Source: CBDDBU01 sp965226045
GTDB lineage: Bacteria; Pseudomonadota; Alphaproteobacteria; VGEJ01
NCBI GenBank assembly: GCA_965226045.1
Contig: CBDDBU010000005.1
Coordinates: 1 to 62,766 of the forward strand
Direction: 5' to 3'
Length of the DNA: 62,766 bases
The position numbers were made by a program, and so were the translations under genes. The notes beneath the pieces were generated by a model that was given only the letters and a program-made list of their open reading frames with translations, was not told the origin of the DNA and did not search any database. This document shows positions 45,855 to 54,911 of this stretch, one piece after another (within the stretch, counting starts at the first letter, position 1; each line of letters begins with the position of its first letter).

Positions 45855-47459
45855 GTGGAGATGACAGCAAAAGCGGGGCGGGTAGATGCGCTGTTCGCCG
45901 AGTGGGACGGACCGGCCAGTCCCGGCACGGTGGTCGCGGTCGTACAGGACGGCGAGGTCATCCACCAGAACGCCTTCGGGATGGCGAGCATCGAGCACGG
46001 CATCCCCAATACGTCGAGCACGCGGTTCCGCATCGCGTCGGTCAGCAAGCAGTTCATGGTGACCGTGGTGATGATGTTGGTGGCGGAAGGCAAGCTTGCG
46101 CTGAGCGATAGCGTGCGCCAACACCATCCCGACTTGGCCGAGTGGGCCGATCGCGTGACCGTTCGCCACGCCCTCAGCATGAACAGCGGCATGCGGGATT
46201 TTCTCGATGTCCTCGACTGGTCGGGAACCGGTTTCGAGCGCGCCGCGTCCGCCGCCGACCTGCGCACCTTCATCCTGGCCCAACGCGAGTTGAACTACCC
46301 GCCCGGCGAGATGTTCATCTACACGAACACCGGTTTTTTCCTCGTCAACGAACTGATTGAGCGGATCGAGAACAAGCCGATGGCAGAGGTGCTGATCGAG
46401 CGCATCTTCGATCCACTGGGGATGGACGCGACGCGCTTGATCGGCGACTGGCACGAGTTGGTTCCCAACCTGGCCACGCCGCATCTCAAGATGCCGTCCG
46501 GCGGATACGTCCGCGCCGGGCTCGGCGTGCCTATCTCATGCGAGGGCGGTCTGGTCTCGACCCTTGAGGATTTGTTGAAGTGGGAGAGAAACTTCGCCGC
46601 GCCCAAAGTCGGAAGTCAAGCCATCTTCGACGAAATGGCCGCGCCTACGCCCTACAACAATGGGACCACCGCCCGCTACGGCATGGGCTTGCAACGCTGG
46701 GACAATCGGGGTCAGACAGCGATCAGCCACGGTGGCCTGCTGCCCGGCTTCCGCACCGAGTTCACGCGTTACCCCGAGTTGGGCCTCTCCATCATCATCA
46801 CCGGCAACGTCGATGCTCTCGACCCCCACGCGAAGGCGCGGCGCATCGCCGAAATCTACCTCGGCGACAAACTACGACCGATACCCGCGGCGCCTGCTAA
46901 GGACAACCTAGCGGGCCACTTCGGTCTCTACCGATGTTCGGCGAACGACGACTTGATGGAGATCCTGTGGGAGGACGGCGAGCCCCGCGCCCGGCGTTTC
47001 GGCGGCAACTTCCCGCTGCTACAGGACGAGCCGGGCGTCTTTCAGCTCATGCACGGCGTCTTCGACATGCAGCTGCGCTTCGACGCGGGCCCCAACCGCG
47101 TCAACGCCGCCATCAGCGGCACCCCCCATAGCTATGAACGCGTGGAACGACAGACCCCGCCGGACCCCGTCCTCGACTCGTGCGTCGGTACCTATCGCAG
47201 CGACGAACTGCTGGCCGATTTCGTGGTCCGCCGCGGCGCCAAAGGACTGGAGATGCGCGTTCAGGGCGAATTGGGCCGGGAGGACTACCACCTGATGCCG
47301 CAAATCCAGGACCTATTCGTGGCGGTGCAGGCGGTCCCGCGCTACTGGTACCCGTTCGAGCCGTTGATCCGATTCGAGCGCGATGGCGGCGGCGCGGTAA
47401 CCGCGCTGGTGGGCACCAGTGATCGCGGCAAGAACATGCGGGCGCCAAAGATCCGCTAG
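45855..47459 (+). CDS. Serine hydrolase of the beta-lactamase (class C)/EstB type
   Basis: A 534-residue serine hydrolase. The catalytic tetrad Ser62-x2-Lys65 (SVSK), Tyr156-x-Asn158 (YTN) and His292-Gly-Gly are all in order over the beta-lactamase-related domain (residues 1-340); the C-terminal part (about 350-530) is a lipocalin-like beta domain common in this group. No signal peptide is seen, so it is cytoplasmic. Relatives are esterases, D-aminopeptidases and amidases. The start (GTG 45855 or ATG 45861) lies only 23 bp after the end of IS1182 copy 1, so its promoter has been replaced by the element or lies within it. Confidence 0.9.
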   Translation: MEMTAKAGRVDALFAEWDGPASPGTVVAVVQDGEVIHQNAFGMASIEHGIPNTSSTRFRIASVSKQFMVTVVMMLVAEGKLALSDSVRQHHPDLAEWADRVTVRHALSMNSGMRDFLDVLDWSGTGFERAASAADLRTFILAQRELNYPPGEMFIYTNTGFFLVNELIERIENKPMAEVLIERIFDPLGMDATRLIGDWHELVPNLATPHLKMPSGGYVRAGLGVPISCEGGLVSTLEDLLKWERNFAAPKVGSQAIFDEMAAPTPYNNGTTARYGMGLQRWDNRGQTAISHGGLLPGFRTEFTRYPELGLSIIITGNVDALDPHAKARRIAEIYLGDKLRPIPAAPAKDNLAGHFGLYRCSANDDLMEILWEDGEPRARRFGGNFPLLQDEPGVFQLMHGVFDMQLRFDAGPNRVNAAISGTPHSYERVERQTPPDPVLDSCVGTYRSDELLADFVVRRGAKGLEMRVQGELGREDYHLMPQIQDLFVAVQAVPRYWYPFEPLIRFERDGGGAVTALVGTSDRGKNMRAPKIR

Positions 47460-47544
47460 CGCGCGGCCCATCGCCGTGGACCTCTACCCGGCCTTTGGCT
47501 ATCGTGCCGGCAGACTGACCGTAACGATCGAAGCGGGGAGATAA

Positions 47545-47847
47545 ATGTACACCGTCAACCACAACATGAAGCACGTGGCCGAGGAGTTCATGCGCAACCC
47601 CATCGGCCACCACAGCCCGGAACTGCAACGGGTGCTGATGGTGTTTCGCGGCGAGCCGCTCGAGGGGAAATACGTGCTGATCTGCACCAAACCGTTCGAG
47701 GAATGGCAGCTCGCCACCCTAACCGGCGTACGCGGCAAGCCGGTCAAGCTGATCAAGGACAAATTCTTCAGTTCAGTCGAGGATGCCGAGCGCGAGGTTT
47801 TCCGCCTGCGCTGGAAGAAATACACCGGACACGAGCTGAACCTCTAG
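47545..47847 (+). CDS. N,N-dimethylformamidase small (alpha) subunit-like
   Basis: A 100-residue protein that resembles the small subunit of dimethylformamidase: AEEFMRNPIGHHSPELQRVL, FRGEPLEGKYVLIC, EEWQLATL and SSVEDAEREVFRLRW correspond in order to the Paracoccus subunit as I recall it, with a shorter N-terminus (family about 130 residues). The large subunits follow at 49618 after an IS1182 copy. The stop codon TAG is part of the CTAG at the IS boundary, so the coding sequence is untouched. CGGGGAG precedes the start. Confidence 0.75.
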   Translation: MYTVNHNMKHVAEEFMRNPIGHHSPELQRVLMVFRGEPLEGKYVLICTKPFEEWQLATLTGVRGKPVKLIKDKFFSSVEDAEREVFRLRWKKYTGHELNL

Positions 47848-49529
47848 CAGCCTGTCGGACTGAGGTCCGCGAGAATGGGTGTGGACGGATCGCGATGTGG
47901 AGAGGTCATGGGATCGAGCGCCTTTCGTGAGGACACGGAGTGCGGTCGCTTGGCCGCGCGTACCGCAGGGTGAGTATACTCTTATGCCCTCTCGTGAGGG
48001 CACGAAGTACGTTCGCTTGCTCGCGCGTGCCGCAAGGCGAGCATACTCTTATTCCTTTTCGCGAGGTACGGAGTCCGGCCGCCTGCTCAAGCGTATTGCA
48101 AGGTGAACATTCTCTTTATGTTCCAGGCCAGGGTCACCAGGTTCCATTCGCCCGTGACCTTGTCCAGGCCGCGTAGCGAGAACTGGCGGAAGCCCATGGC
48201 CGATTTGATGATGCCGAACACCGGTTCCGGCGTTTGCTTGCGCAGGGCGTAGAGTTGCCGGCCCTCGGGCGTCGCCAGTCGATGTGTCATCGCTTCCAGC
48301 GGCGTCGGGTTCTCCGGGGGCGGCGGCGCGCCGGCGAAGCGGTCCTTCCAGGAGAGATGATGGCGTTCCCGGCCGGGCGTGATCAACGGCGCGATCTCGG
48401 CCTCGGCGCAGGCGTTCACGTTGGCCTCGCTGAAGTAGCCGCTGTCCGCCAGCAGGGTCTCGGGCGCGCCCAGCGCCTCGGGAAGGCGGGCGAGCGCTTC
48501 CAGCGCCGGCTCGATTTGCCGCTTGTCGTTGGGGGCCTGGACCACGTCGTTGGTGACCACCAGCAGGCTGTCGGCCGCCACCAGGGCTTGGGCGTTGTAG
48601 GCCTGTTCGAAGCCGCCGCCGGCCACCGGCATGATGCGCGAGTCCGCGTCGGTCAGATTGACCTGGTCCTTCGGCCCGGGCCCGGCCACCGGCGGCTCGG
48701 GTGGACGGCCGCCCGGCTTGCGGCCCGTCTTCTCGGCCTTCTCCGCGCGCGCCTCGAGCTTCGCCTCGTACTCGGCCCGTTCCCGCTCAAGGCGTTCGCG
48801 CGCCCGCGCCTCGATCACCGCCTTAGCCTCGGCGATGCGGGCCAGACGATCCTCGCGCCGGGCCAGTTCCTCGGGCACCGACATCCCGTCGGGCACATCC
48901 GCCCCATCGGCCGCCTCCGCCAACGCCATCAACTCCGCCACCTCGGCCTTCAACCGGGCTTCGAGCTCGCAGGCGTGTTTCCACGACAGCGCGCTGTGCC
49001 GGCTCGCGTTGGCGTGCACCTTGGTGCCGTCCAGCGCCACCGTGCCGAGCTTCAGCACCCCGGCTTCCCGGGCCAGCAGCAGCACCTCGACGAACAGCCC
49101 TTCGATCCGGTCGAGAAAACGCCGCCGGAACGCGGCGATGGTATCGTGGTCGGGATGATCGTTGGCCGCGATGAAGCGGAAAGCGACAGAATCATAGGTC
49201 GCGCGCTCCAACTTGCGGCTCGAAAACACCCCCGTGGCGTAGCCGTAGACCAGAAGCCCCAGCAGCATGCTCGGGTGATAGGACGCCGAGCCCGAGCCGC
49301 GATAGGCCTTCACGAACGCCGAGAGGTCCAACTGCTCGATCACCTCGACCACGAAGCGCGCCAGATGCCGCTCGGGAAGCCATTCCTCCACCGACGGCGG
49401 CAGCAGAAACCCCGTCTCCCGGTCGACCGGTCGGAAATTGCTCATGACGGCCTCCATCACGCGCGGGCAAATCAACTGATACCATCGAATCCTATTTCGA
49501 CTCCCGGCTCAAGTCCGACAGGCTGCTAG
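47844..49529 (-). mobile_element. IS1182-family insertion sequence, copy 2
   Basis: A 1686-bp copy that appears identical to copy 1, in the same orientation and again bounded by CTAG. It separates the dimethylformamidase small subunit gene from the large subunit genes. With copy 1 it flanks 45832-47843, a composite-transposon-like arrangement. The 67-bp tail repeats are at 47920-48120. Confidence 0.93.
48087..49445 (-). CDS. IS1182-family transposase, copy 2
   Basis: A 452-residue transposase identical in translation to copy 1, with all motifs intact. Confidence 0.95.
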   Translation of the reverse strand: MSNFRPVDRETGFLLPPSVEEWLPERHLARFVVEVIEQLDLSAFVKAYRGSGSASYHPSMLLGLLVYGYATGVFSSRKLERATYDSVAFRFIAANDHPDHDTIAAFRRRFLDRIEGLFVEVLLLAREAGVLKLGTVALDGTKVHANASRHSALSWKHACELEARLKAEVAELMALAEAADGADVPDGMSVPEELARREDRLARIAEAKAVIEARARERLERERAEYEAKLEARAEKAEKTGRKPGGRPPEPPVAGPGPKDQVNLTDADSRIMPVAGGGFEQAYNAQALVAADSLLVVTNDVVQAPNDKRQIEPALEALARLPEALGAPETLLADSGYFSEANVNACAEAEIAPLITPGRERHHLSWKDRFAGAPPPPENPTPLEAMTHRLATPEGRQLYALRKQTPEPVFGIIKSAMGFRQFSLRGLDKVTGEWNLVTLAWNIKRMFTLQYA

Positions 49530-49617
49530 CAGTGAGACCTGGGCCACGCGGCACCAGAGGTGCGGGCGTGACGGCCGGTCAGCCATAGCCGCGACGATCG
49601 AGACGGAGCCCGCTTGT

Positions 49618-51876
49618 ATGACCGCGTACCTCCGCATTACGGGATATAGCGACCAGATCAGCGTCCTGCCGGGTGGAACCATCAACTTCATGGTGAGCTG
49701 CGACGGCGTGGACACCTATCGCGCGGATATCGTGCGCGTAATCCACGGCGACATGAATCCAGCCGGGCCGGGTTTGAAGGAAGAGCTGATCCGCACGTCG
49801 GTAAGCCGAAACTACGATGGTCGCAAACAGCAGATCCATCCCGGGTCGTCGGTCATCGTCCCCGCCCATCCGGCGCTCGATGAATTGGCGAGCTTCACCG
49901 TTCAATGCATGATCTGGCCAACGACGCCCGGCAAGGGCGAGCAATGCCTCGTCAGCCGTTGGGATACCCGGAGCAAAGGCGGCTTTCAGCTGTTGATCGA
50001 CGCCGACGGCGCGGTGGCGCTCGGCGTCGGCGACGGCAAGGGCAAGGTCGAGACGGTGAGCGCGGGGCGGGCGATGCTGGCCCGGGAATGGTACTTCGTC
50101 GGCGCGAGCTTCGATGCCAAGACCAAGCGCATCCGGGTCTATCAGGAACCGCAGCGGCGCTATGCCAAGATCGATACCGGTGGACGGGGACAGGCGACCG
50201 CCAAATTGGGGGGCGCGGGCGTTGGCGCCGGGCCGCTAACGATGGCGGCCTACCATCAGCGTACCAGCAAGGGCCGCACCCTCACGGCAGGCCACTACAA
50301 CGGCAAGATCGACAGCCCACGCCTGGCGCGTCGCGCGCTCGACCGCTCCGAGATGGAACAGCTGATGCGCGGGACGGTGCCGACGCACCTACAAGAAGTG
50401 CTGGTCGGCCGCTGGGATTTCTCACGCGAGATCAAGGGTATCCGGATCGTCGACCTCACCGCCAACGCACTCCATGGCGAGACCCACAACCTGCCGGCGC
50501 GCGCCATGACCGGCTTCAACTGGACCGGCGAGAACGCGAAATGGGAGACCGCGCCTGAACAATATGGCGCCATCCACTTCCATGACGACGATCTCTACGA
50601 TTGCGGCTGGGAGGTCGATTTCTCGCTCACCGTCCCTAGCACCATGAAGAGCGGTTGCTATGCGGCCCGTCTGCGCGGTGGCGAGCACGAGGAGTACATC
50701 CCGTTCTATGTCCGGGCGCCACTAGGCAAACCGACCGCGAAGATCCTCTATCTCGCGCCGACGGCTTCGTACCTGTCGTACGCGAATCTGTCCGTCGCCA
50801 TGCGCGGCGAGAAGGTCGAGATGATGAGCGGCCGATTGGTGCAGCTTGCGGCGTGGGAGCAACACCTGAACGAAAATCCCGAACTCGGGGCCTCCCAGTA
50901 CGACGAACACAGCGACCACAGCGGCATCTGTTACTCCTCACGGCTGCGGCCTATCCTGAATATGCGCCCCAAGGTCATCACGGCGCTTGCAGGTGTTGGC
51001 TCAGGTGTGTGGCAATACAACGCCGACACCCATTTGACCGACTGGATGGAGGCGCAGGGCTTCGACTTCGACGTCGCCACCGACGAGGATCTCGATCGGG
51101 AGGGGATCGAGGTTCTGAAGTCCTACAGCGTCGTGATCACGGGCTCGCACCCCGAGTACACCTCGACGCGGATGTGGGATGCTTTCTACGCCTACACCCA
51201 GCAGGGCGGTCGCCTCATGTATATGGGCGGCAACGGGTTCTACTGGCGGGTCGCCTACAGCGACACCTTGCCGGGCGTGATGGAGGTGCGGCGGTCGGCG
51301 GGCGGCACGCGCGCCTGGGCGGCCGATCCGGGCGAGTTCCACCACAGCTTCGATGGCCAACACGGTGGGCTGTGGCGCTTCCAAGACCGTTCGCCGCAGC
51401 GGCTGGTCGGCGCCGGCTTCGTCGCTCAGGGTTTCGATATCTGCACCTACTTCCGCCAGACGGCGGCTCGCGACGATCCCCGCGTCAAGTGGGCGTTCGA
51501 GGGCGTCGGCAAGGACGAATTGCTGGGCGATTTCGGACTCGTCGGCGGCGGCGCGGCTGGTCTCGAGGTCGACTGGGTGGATCGCAAACTGGGAACGCCA
51601 CCACACGCGCTGGTGGTGGCCCAATCCGAGGACCTGACCGATCTCTATTTGCTGGTGGCCGAGGAAGTGCTGATCTCGACTCCCGACAGTATGGGCAGTG
51701 CCAACGCAGACATTCGTGGCGACATTGTGTTCTACGAGACGCCGAACGGCGGGGCGGTCTTTTCCTTCAGCTCTATTTCGTACTGCGGCAGCCTCTCGCA
51801 CAACGACTACAAGAACAATATCTCGCGGCTGACCGCCAACGTGTTGAAGCGCTTCGCGACCGACAAGTCGTTCTGA
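49618..51876 (+). CDS. N,N-dimethylformamidase large (beta) subunit-like, paralogue 1
   Basis: A 752-residue protein of the dimethylformamidase large-subunit family, which hydrolyses N,N-dimethylformamide to dimethylamine and formate at a mononuclear Fe(III). An N-terminal concanavalin/LamG-like domain (residues about 90-280) precedes the catalytic core. The published iron ligands are two Tyr and one Glu; candidates here are Tyr388 (SYANLS), Tyr428 (YDEHSD) and Glu513 in GSHPEY, with His511 and Asn539 (GGNGFYW) at the spacing I recall for the catalytic His and Asn. The end LSHNDYKNNISRLTANVL is family-typical. It probably once formed an operon with the small subunit. Confidence 0.85.
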   Translation: MTAYLRITGYSDQISVLPGGTINFMVSCDGVDTYRADIVRVIHGDMNPAGPGLKEELIRTSVSRNYDGRKQQIHPGSSVIVPAHPALDELASFTVQCMIWPTTPGKGEQCLVSRWDTRSKGGFQLLIDADGAVALGVGDGKGKVETVSAGRAMLAREWYFVGASFDAKTKRIRVYQEPQRRYAKIDTGGRGQATAKLGGAGVGAGPLTMAAYHQRTSKGRTLTAGHYNGKIDSPRLARRALDRSEMEQLMRGTVPTHLQEVLVGRWDFSREIKGIRIVDLTANALHGETHNLPARAMTGFNWTGENAKWETAPEQYGAIHFHDDDLYDCGWEVDFSLTVPSTMKSGCYAARLRGGEHEEYIPFYVRAPLGKPTAKILYLAPTASYLSYANLSVAMRGEKVEMMSGRLVQLAAWEQHLNENPELGASQYDEHSDHSGICYSSRLRPILNMRPKVITALAGVGSGVWQYNADTHLTDWMEAQGFDFDVATDEDLDREGIEVLKSYSVVITGSHPEYTSTRMWDAFYAYTQQGGRLMYMGGNGFYWRVAYSDTLPGVMEVRRSAGGTRAWAADPGEFHHSFDGQHGGLWRFQDRSPQRLVGAGFVAQGFDICTYFRQTAARDDPRVKWAFEGVGKDELLGDFGLVGGGAAGLEVDWVDRKLGTPPHALVVAQSEDLTDLYLLVAEEVLISTPDSMGSANADIRGDIVFYETPNGGAVFSFSSISYCGSLSHNDYKNNISRLTANVLKRFATDKSF

Positions 51877-51903
51877 GCGGCGCGCAACCAGACCGGAGGA
51901 GTC

Positions 51904-54174
51904 ATGACGACCGAATTCGGCCGCATCCTGGGCTATGCCGACCAGATCAGCGTGGCTGCCGGCGAGATCATCAACTTCATGGTGAGCTGCGAGCGGGCGG
52001 CGCCCTATCGCGCCGATGTCGTGCGCGTGGTCAACGGCGATCCCAATCCGCAGGGTCCCGGCTTCAAGGAAGTCCCCATTCGTACGGCCATCAACGGCAG
52101 CTATGAAGGGCGCAAGCAAGAGACGTTCGCCGGCTCCTACGCGCTGGTGCCGCCCCACCCCGCCCTCGATGAACTCGAGAGCTTTTCGTTTCTTGCCGCC
52201 ATCTGGCCGACCACACCGGCCAAGGGAGAGCAGGTCATCGCGGCGCGTTGGGCGCCACGCGTCCAGGCGGGGTTTCAGTTTCTGATCGACGCCAAGGGCT
52301 GTGTCGCGCTGAGGCTGGGCGGCGGCGGCAAACTCGACCACGTCAGCACAGCCAAACCGTTGATCGAGCGCGAGTGGTACCTGGTCGGCTGCGCCTACGA
52401 CGCGGGGTCGAGACAGGCGACCGTCTATCAGCAACCCTTCGAGGAATACGCCACGGTCGATAGCGCCGCCGAGGTCGCGCGCACCGTGCGTCCCAAGAGC
52501 GTCGCGGTCGAGGGTATGCCGCTGACGATGGCCGCCTCGATCGTGCGCACCGTCAAGGAGCGCCACGCCACGACCCAGCACTTTAATGGCAAGATCGACC
52601 GCCCTCGCCTCGCGGGCCGCGCTCTAAGTCAGGGCGAGATGTGCCGCTTTCTCGATGATCGCGTGCCTGGCGGCCTACGGGCCGAGCTGCTGGCGGCGTG
52701 GGATTTCGCACTCGATATCCCCGACACTCGCATCACCGACATCAGCGGCAACGGCATCGATGGCGAGGTCGTCAACATGCCGGTACGGGCCATGACCGGC
52801 TACAACTGGACCGGCGACGTTCTCGACTGGACCGTGGCGCCGGCGCAGTACGGGGCCATCCACTTCCATGACGACGATCTCTACGATTGCGGCTGGGAGG
52901 TCGACTTCTCGCTCACCGTCCCGAAAACCATGAAGAGCGGTTGCTACGCCGCCCGGCTGCGGAGCGACGACGGGGAGGACTATGTGCCCTTCTTCGTCCG
53001 CCCACCGCGCGGTACGGCCACGTCGAAGGTCGCCTATCTGGCCCAGACCGCTACCTATATGGCCTATGCCAACATGTCGGTGGGCCCGACGGCCCGCTAC
53101 ATGGAGATGCTGATGGGGCGCTTGATCGAACTCCAGCCCTGGGAGCGGTTCCTCGACACCCATCCCCTGTACGGCGCCTCGCTCTACGACGAACACTCCG
53201 ATGGCAGCGGCGTCTGCTACTCCTCGCGGCTGCGGCCCATCGTTAACATGCGCCCACGCGCCAAGAGCGCGGTTTCCGGCGGTTCGGGCCTGTGGGGCTA
53301 CAACGCCGATACCCATTTGACGGGTTGGCTCGAGCACGAGGGGATCGACTTCGATGTCATCACCGACGAGGACCTGCACGAGGAGGGGTTGGAGCTCCTG
53401 AGCCGCTACAACGTGGTGCTGACCGGGACCCACCCCGAGTACACGACCGAGAGCATGTGGGCGGCGCTCAAGGCCTTCACCCAACAGGGCGGACGGCTGA
53501 TGTACATGGGCGGCAACGGGTTTTACTGGCACACCGCCTATCACGAGGCCTTGCCCGGCGTGATCGAAGTGCGGCGCGGCGAGGACGGCACGCGGGCCTG
53601 GCGGTCCCAGCCGGGCGAGTACTATCACAGCTTCGACGGCGACTATGCCTGTCTGTGGCGCCACCATGGCAAAGCGCCGCAGGCGCTGGCCGGGTCCGGC
53701 TTTATATCGCAGGGTTTTGACATCTGTAGTTACTACCGTCGCACTGCGGATGCGAAGGACCCGCGCATCGCCTGGGCCTTCAAGGGTATCGGCAAGGACG
53801 AACTTATCGGTGATTTCGGATTGCAGGGCGGGGGCGCCGCCGGCCTCGAAGTCGACATCGCCGATCGTGCCCTCGGCACGCCGCCCAACGCGCTGGTCGT
53901 GGCCATGTCCGAGGAACTCACCGACAATTATCTCTTGGTCAACGAGGAGCAGATCCTCGCCACCCCCGACCAGATTGGCACCGCCAATGAGCGCATCCGC
54001 GCCGACTTGGTATTTTACGAGACTCCGCAGGGTGGCGCGGTGTTCGCCTTTAGCTCAATCGCCTGGTGCGGCAGCCTGCCGTGGAACAACTACGACAACA
54101 ACGTCGCTCGCCTGACCGGCAACGTGGTGCGACGTTTTGCCGACGACGAGCCCTTCCCGCCCCCATCGCGTTAG
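51904..54174 (+). CDS. N,N-dimethylformamidase large (beta) subunit-like, paralogue 2
   Basis: A 756-residue paralogue of the preceding protein, 27 bp downstream with GGAGGAG before the ATG. The candidate site residues are all kept: Tyr388 (AYANMS), Tyr428 (YDEHSD), His510 and Glu512 (GTHPEY), Asn538 (GGNGFYW). Conservation is highest in the C-terminal catalytic half and lowest in the LamG-like domain, which suggests different substrates or subunit pairing. Only one small-subunit gene is present nearby. Confidence 0.85.
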   Translation: MTTEFGRILGYADQISVAAGEIINFMVSCERAAPYRADVVRVVNGDPNPQGPGFKEVPIRTAINGSYEGRKQETFAGSYALVPPHPALDELESFSFLAAIWPTTPAKGEQVIAARWAPRVQAGFQFLIDAKGCVALRLGGGGKLDHVSTAKPLIEREWYLVGCAYDAGSRQATVYQQPFEEYATVDSAAEVARTVRPKSVAVEGMPLTMAASIVRTVKERHATTQHFNGKIDRPRLAGRALSQGEMCRFLDDRVPGGLRAELLAAWDFALDIPDTRITDISGNGIDGEVVNMPVRAMTGYNWTGDVLDWTVAPAQYGAIHFHDDDLYDCGWEVDFSLTVPKTMKSGCYAARLRSDDGEDYVPFFVRPPRGTATSKVAYLAQTATYMAYANMSVGPTARYMEMLMGRLIELQPWERFLDTHPLYGASLYDEHSDGSGVCYSSRLRPIVNMRPRAKSAVSGGSGLWGYNADTHLTGWLEHEGIDFDVITDEDLHEEGLELLSRYNVVLTGTHPEYTTESMWAALKAFTQQGGRLMYMGGNGFYWHTAYHEALPGVIEVRRGEDGTRAWRSQPGEYYHSFDGDYACLWRHHGKAPQALAGSGFISQGFDICSYYRRTADAKDPRIAWAFKGIGKDELIGDFGLQGGGAAGLEVDIADRALGTPPNALVVAMSEELTDNYLLVNEEQILATPDQIGTANERIRADLVFYETPQGGAVFAFSSIAWCGSLPWNNYDNNVARLTGNVVRRFADDEPFPPPSR

Positions 54175-54252
54175 GCGCCCAAAACCCGCCTGATCGCGAG
54201 CTCAATTTCGTGGCAAGATGGGGTTCCCGCACAGACCAAGGAGGGCGGCATC

Positions 54253-54825
54253 ATGGCCGACGTGGCGAAAGTCGAGGACAGCGAAGCGTATGAGGGGCCC
54301 TACACGGTCACCGAGCTTTCGGTCGAGGATGCCGAGCGTGACTGCATCGCGCGCTACAAGAATCTGAAGCCGTTTCCGCGTGGGCTCGCCGATGCGGTGA
54401 TCCCCGAGTACGAGCGCGAATTGTTCAGCATCATCGGCCGATCGATCTTCGAGGACCCGAACCTGCAGCCGCCGATCAAGGCTATCCACCCCTTCAGCAT
54501 CGCCGCGGCGCGCATTGCGCCAGGCAAGGGCACGGGCCTTCATGCCCACGATACCGAGGAGGTGCTGATCCCGCTCAACGGCCGGCTGACGGTGACGTGG
54601 GGTCCGAACGGCGAGAACGAAACGGTGCTCGAGGCGTGGGACGTGTTCTCGGTCCCGGCCGGACCGATGCGCTCGTTCAAAAACGAGACTGACGAGACCG
54701 TGCTGCTGCTCGCCGTGGTCGGCGGGCACGACGGCGGCAAGCTCAAATGGCACCAAAAGGTGGCCGCAGCCGCCCGCGAGCACGGCGTGGAGCTCGACGA
54801 CAGCGGGGTGGCCGCGCGCGACTAG
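54253..54825 (+). CDS. Cupin-domain protein
   Basis: A 190-residue protein with a single cupin barrel in the C-terminal two-thirds. Metal ligands are likely in GTGLHAHDTEEVLIPLNGRL (two His and a Glu) and the VPAGPMRSFKN motif 2, where the usual His is missing. The N-terminal 60 residues are unusual (an ELFSIIGRSIFEDP helix). A role as a sensor or isomerase is possible; function unknown. It lies 78 bp after the dimethylformamidase genes and may be cotranscribed. Confidence 0.85.
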   Translation: MADVAKVEDSEAYEGPYTVTELSVEDAERDCIARYKNLKPFPRGLADAVIPEYERELFSIIGRSIFEDPNLQPPIKAIHPFSIAAARIAPGKGTGLHAHDTEEVLIPLNGRLTVTWGPNGENETVLEAWDVFSVPAGPMRSFKNETDETVLLLAVVGGHDGGKLKWHQKVAAAAREHGVELDDSGVAARD

Positions 54826-54851
54826 CCGCCGCTTCCGACCGTCGGGCGCCC

Positions 54852-54889
54852 GCCATGCACGATGGGCCCTTGGCCATGCGCGGTGGGCC
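54852..54889 (+). promoter_or_regulatory. Tandem 17-bp repeats upstream of the tungstate transporter
   Basis: GCCATGCACGATGGGCC (54852-54868) and GCCATGCGCGGTGGGCC (54873-54889) match at 15 of 17 positions with a 21-bp period, so they face the same side of the helix. They lie 23-60 bp before the tupB start. This is the pattern of paired operator half-sites for a regulator, perhaps one sensing tungstate; the regulator is not known. Confidence 0.5.
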
Positions 54890-54911
54890 GTCCATATGAC
54901 GGAGGCCGGTG

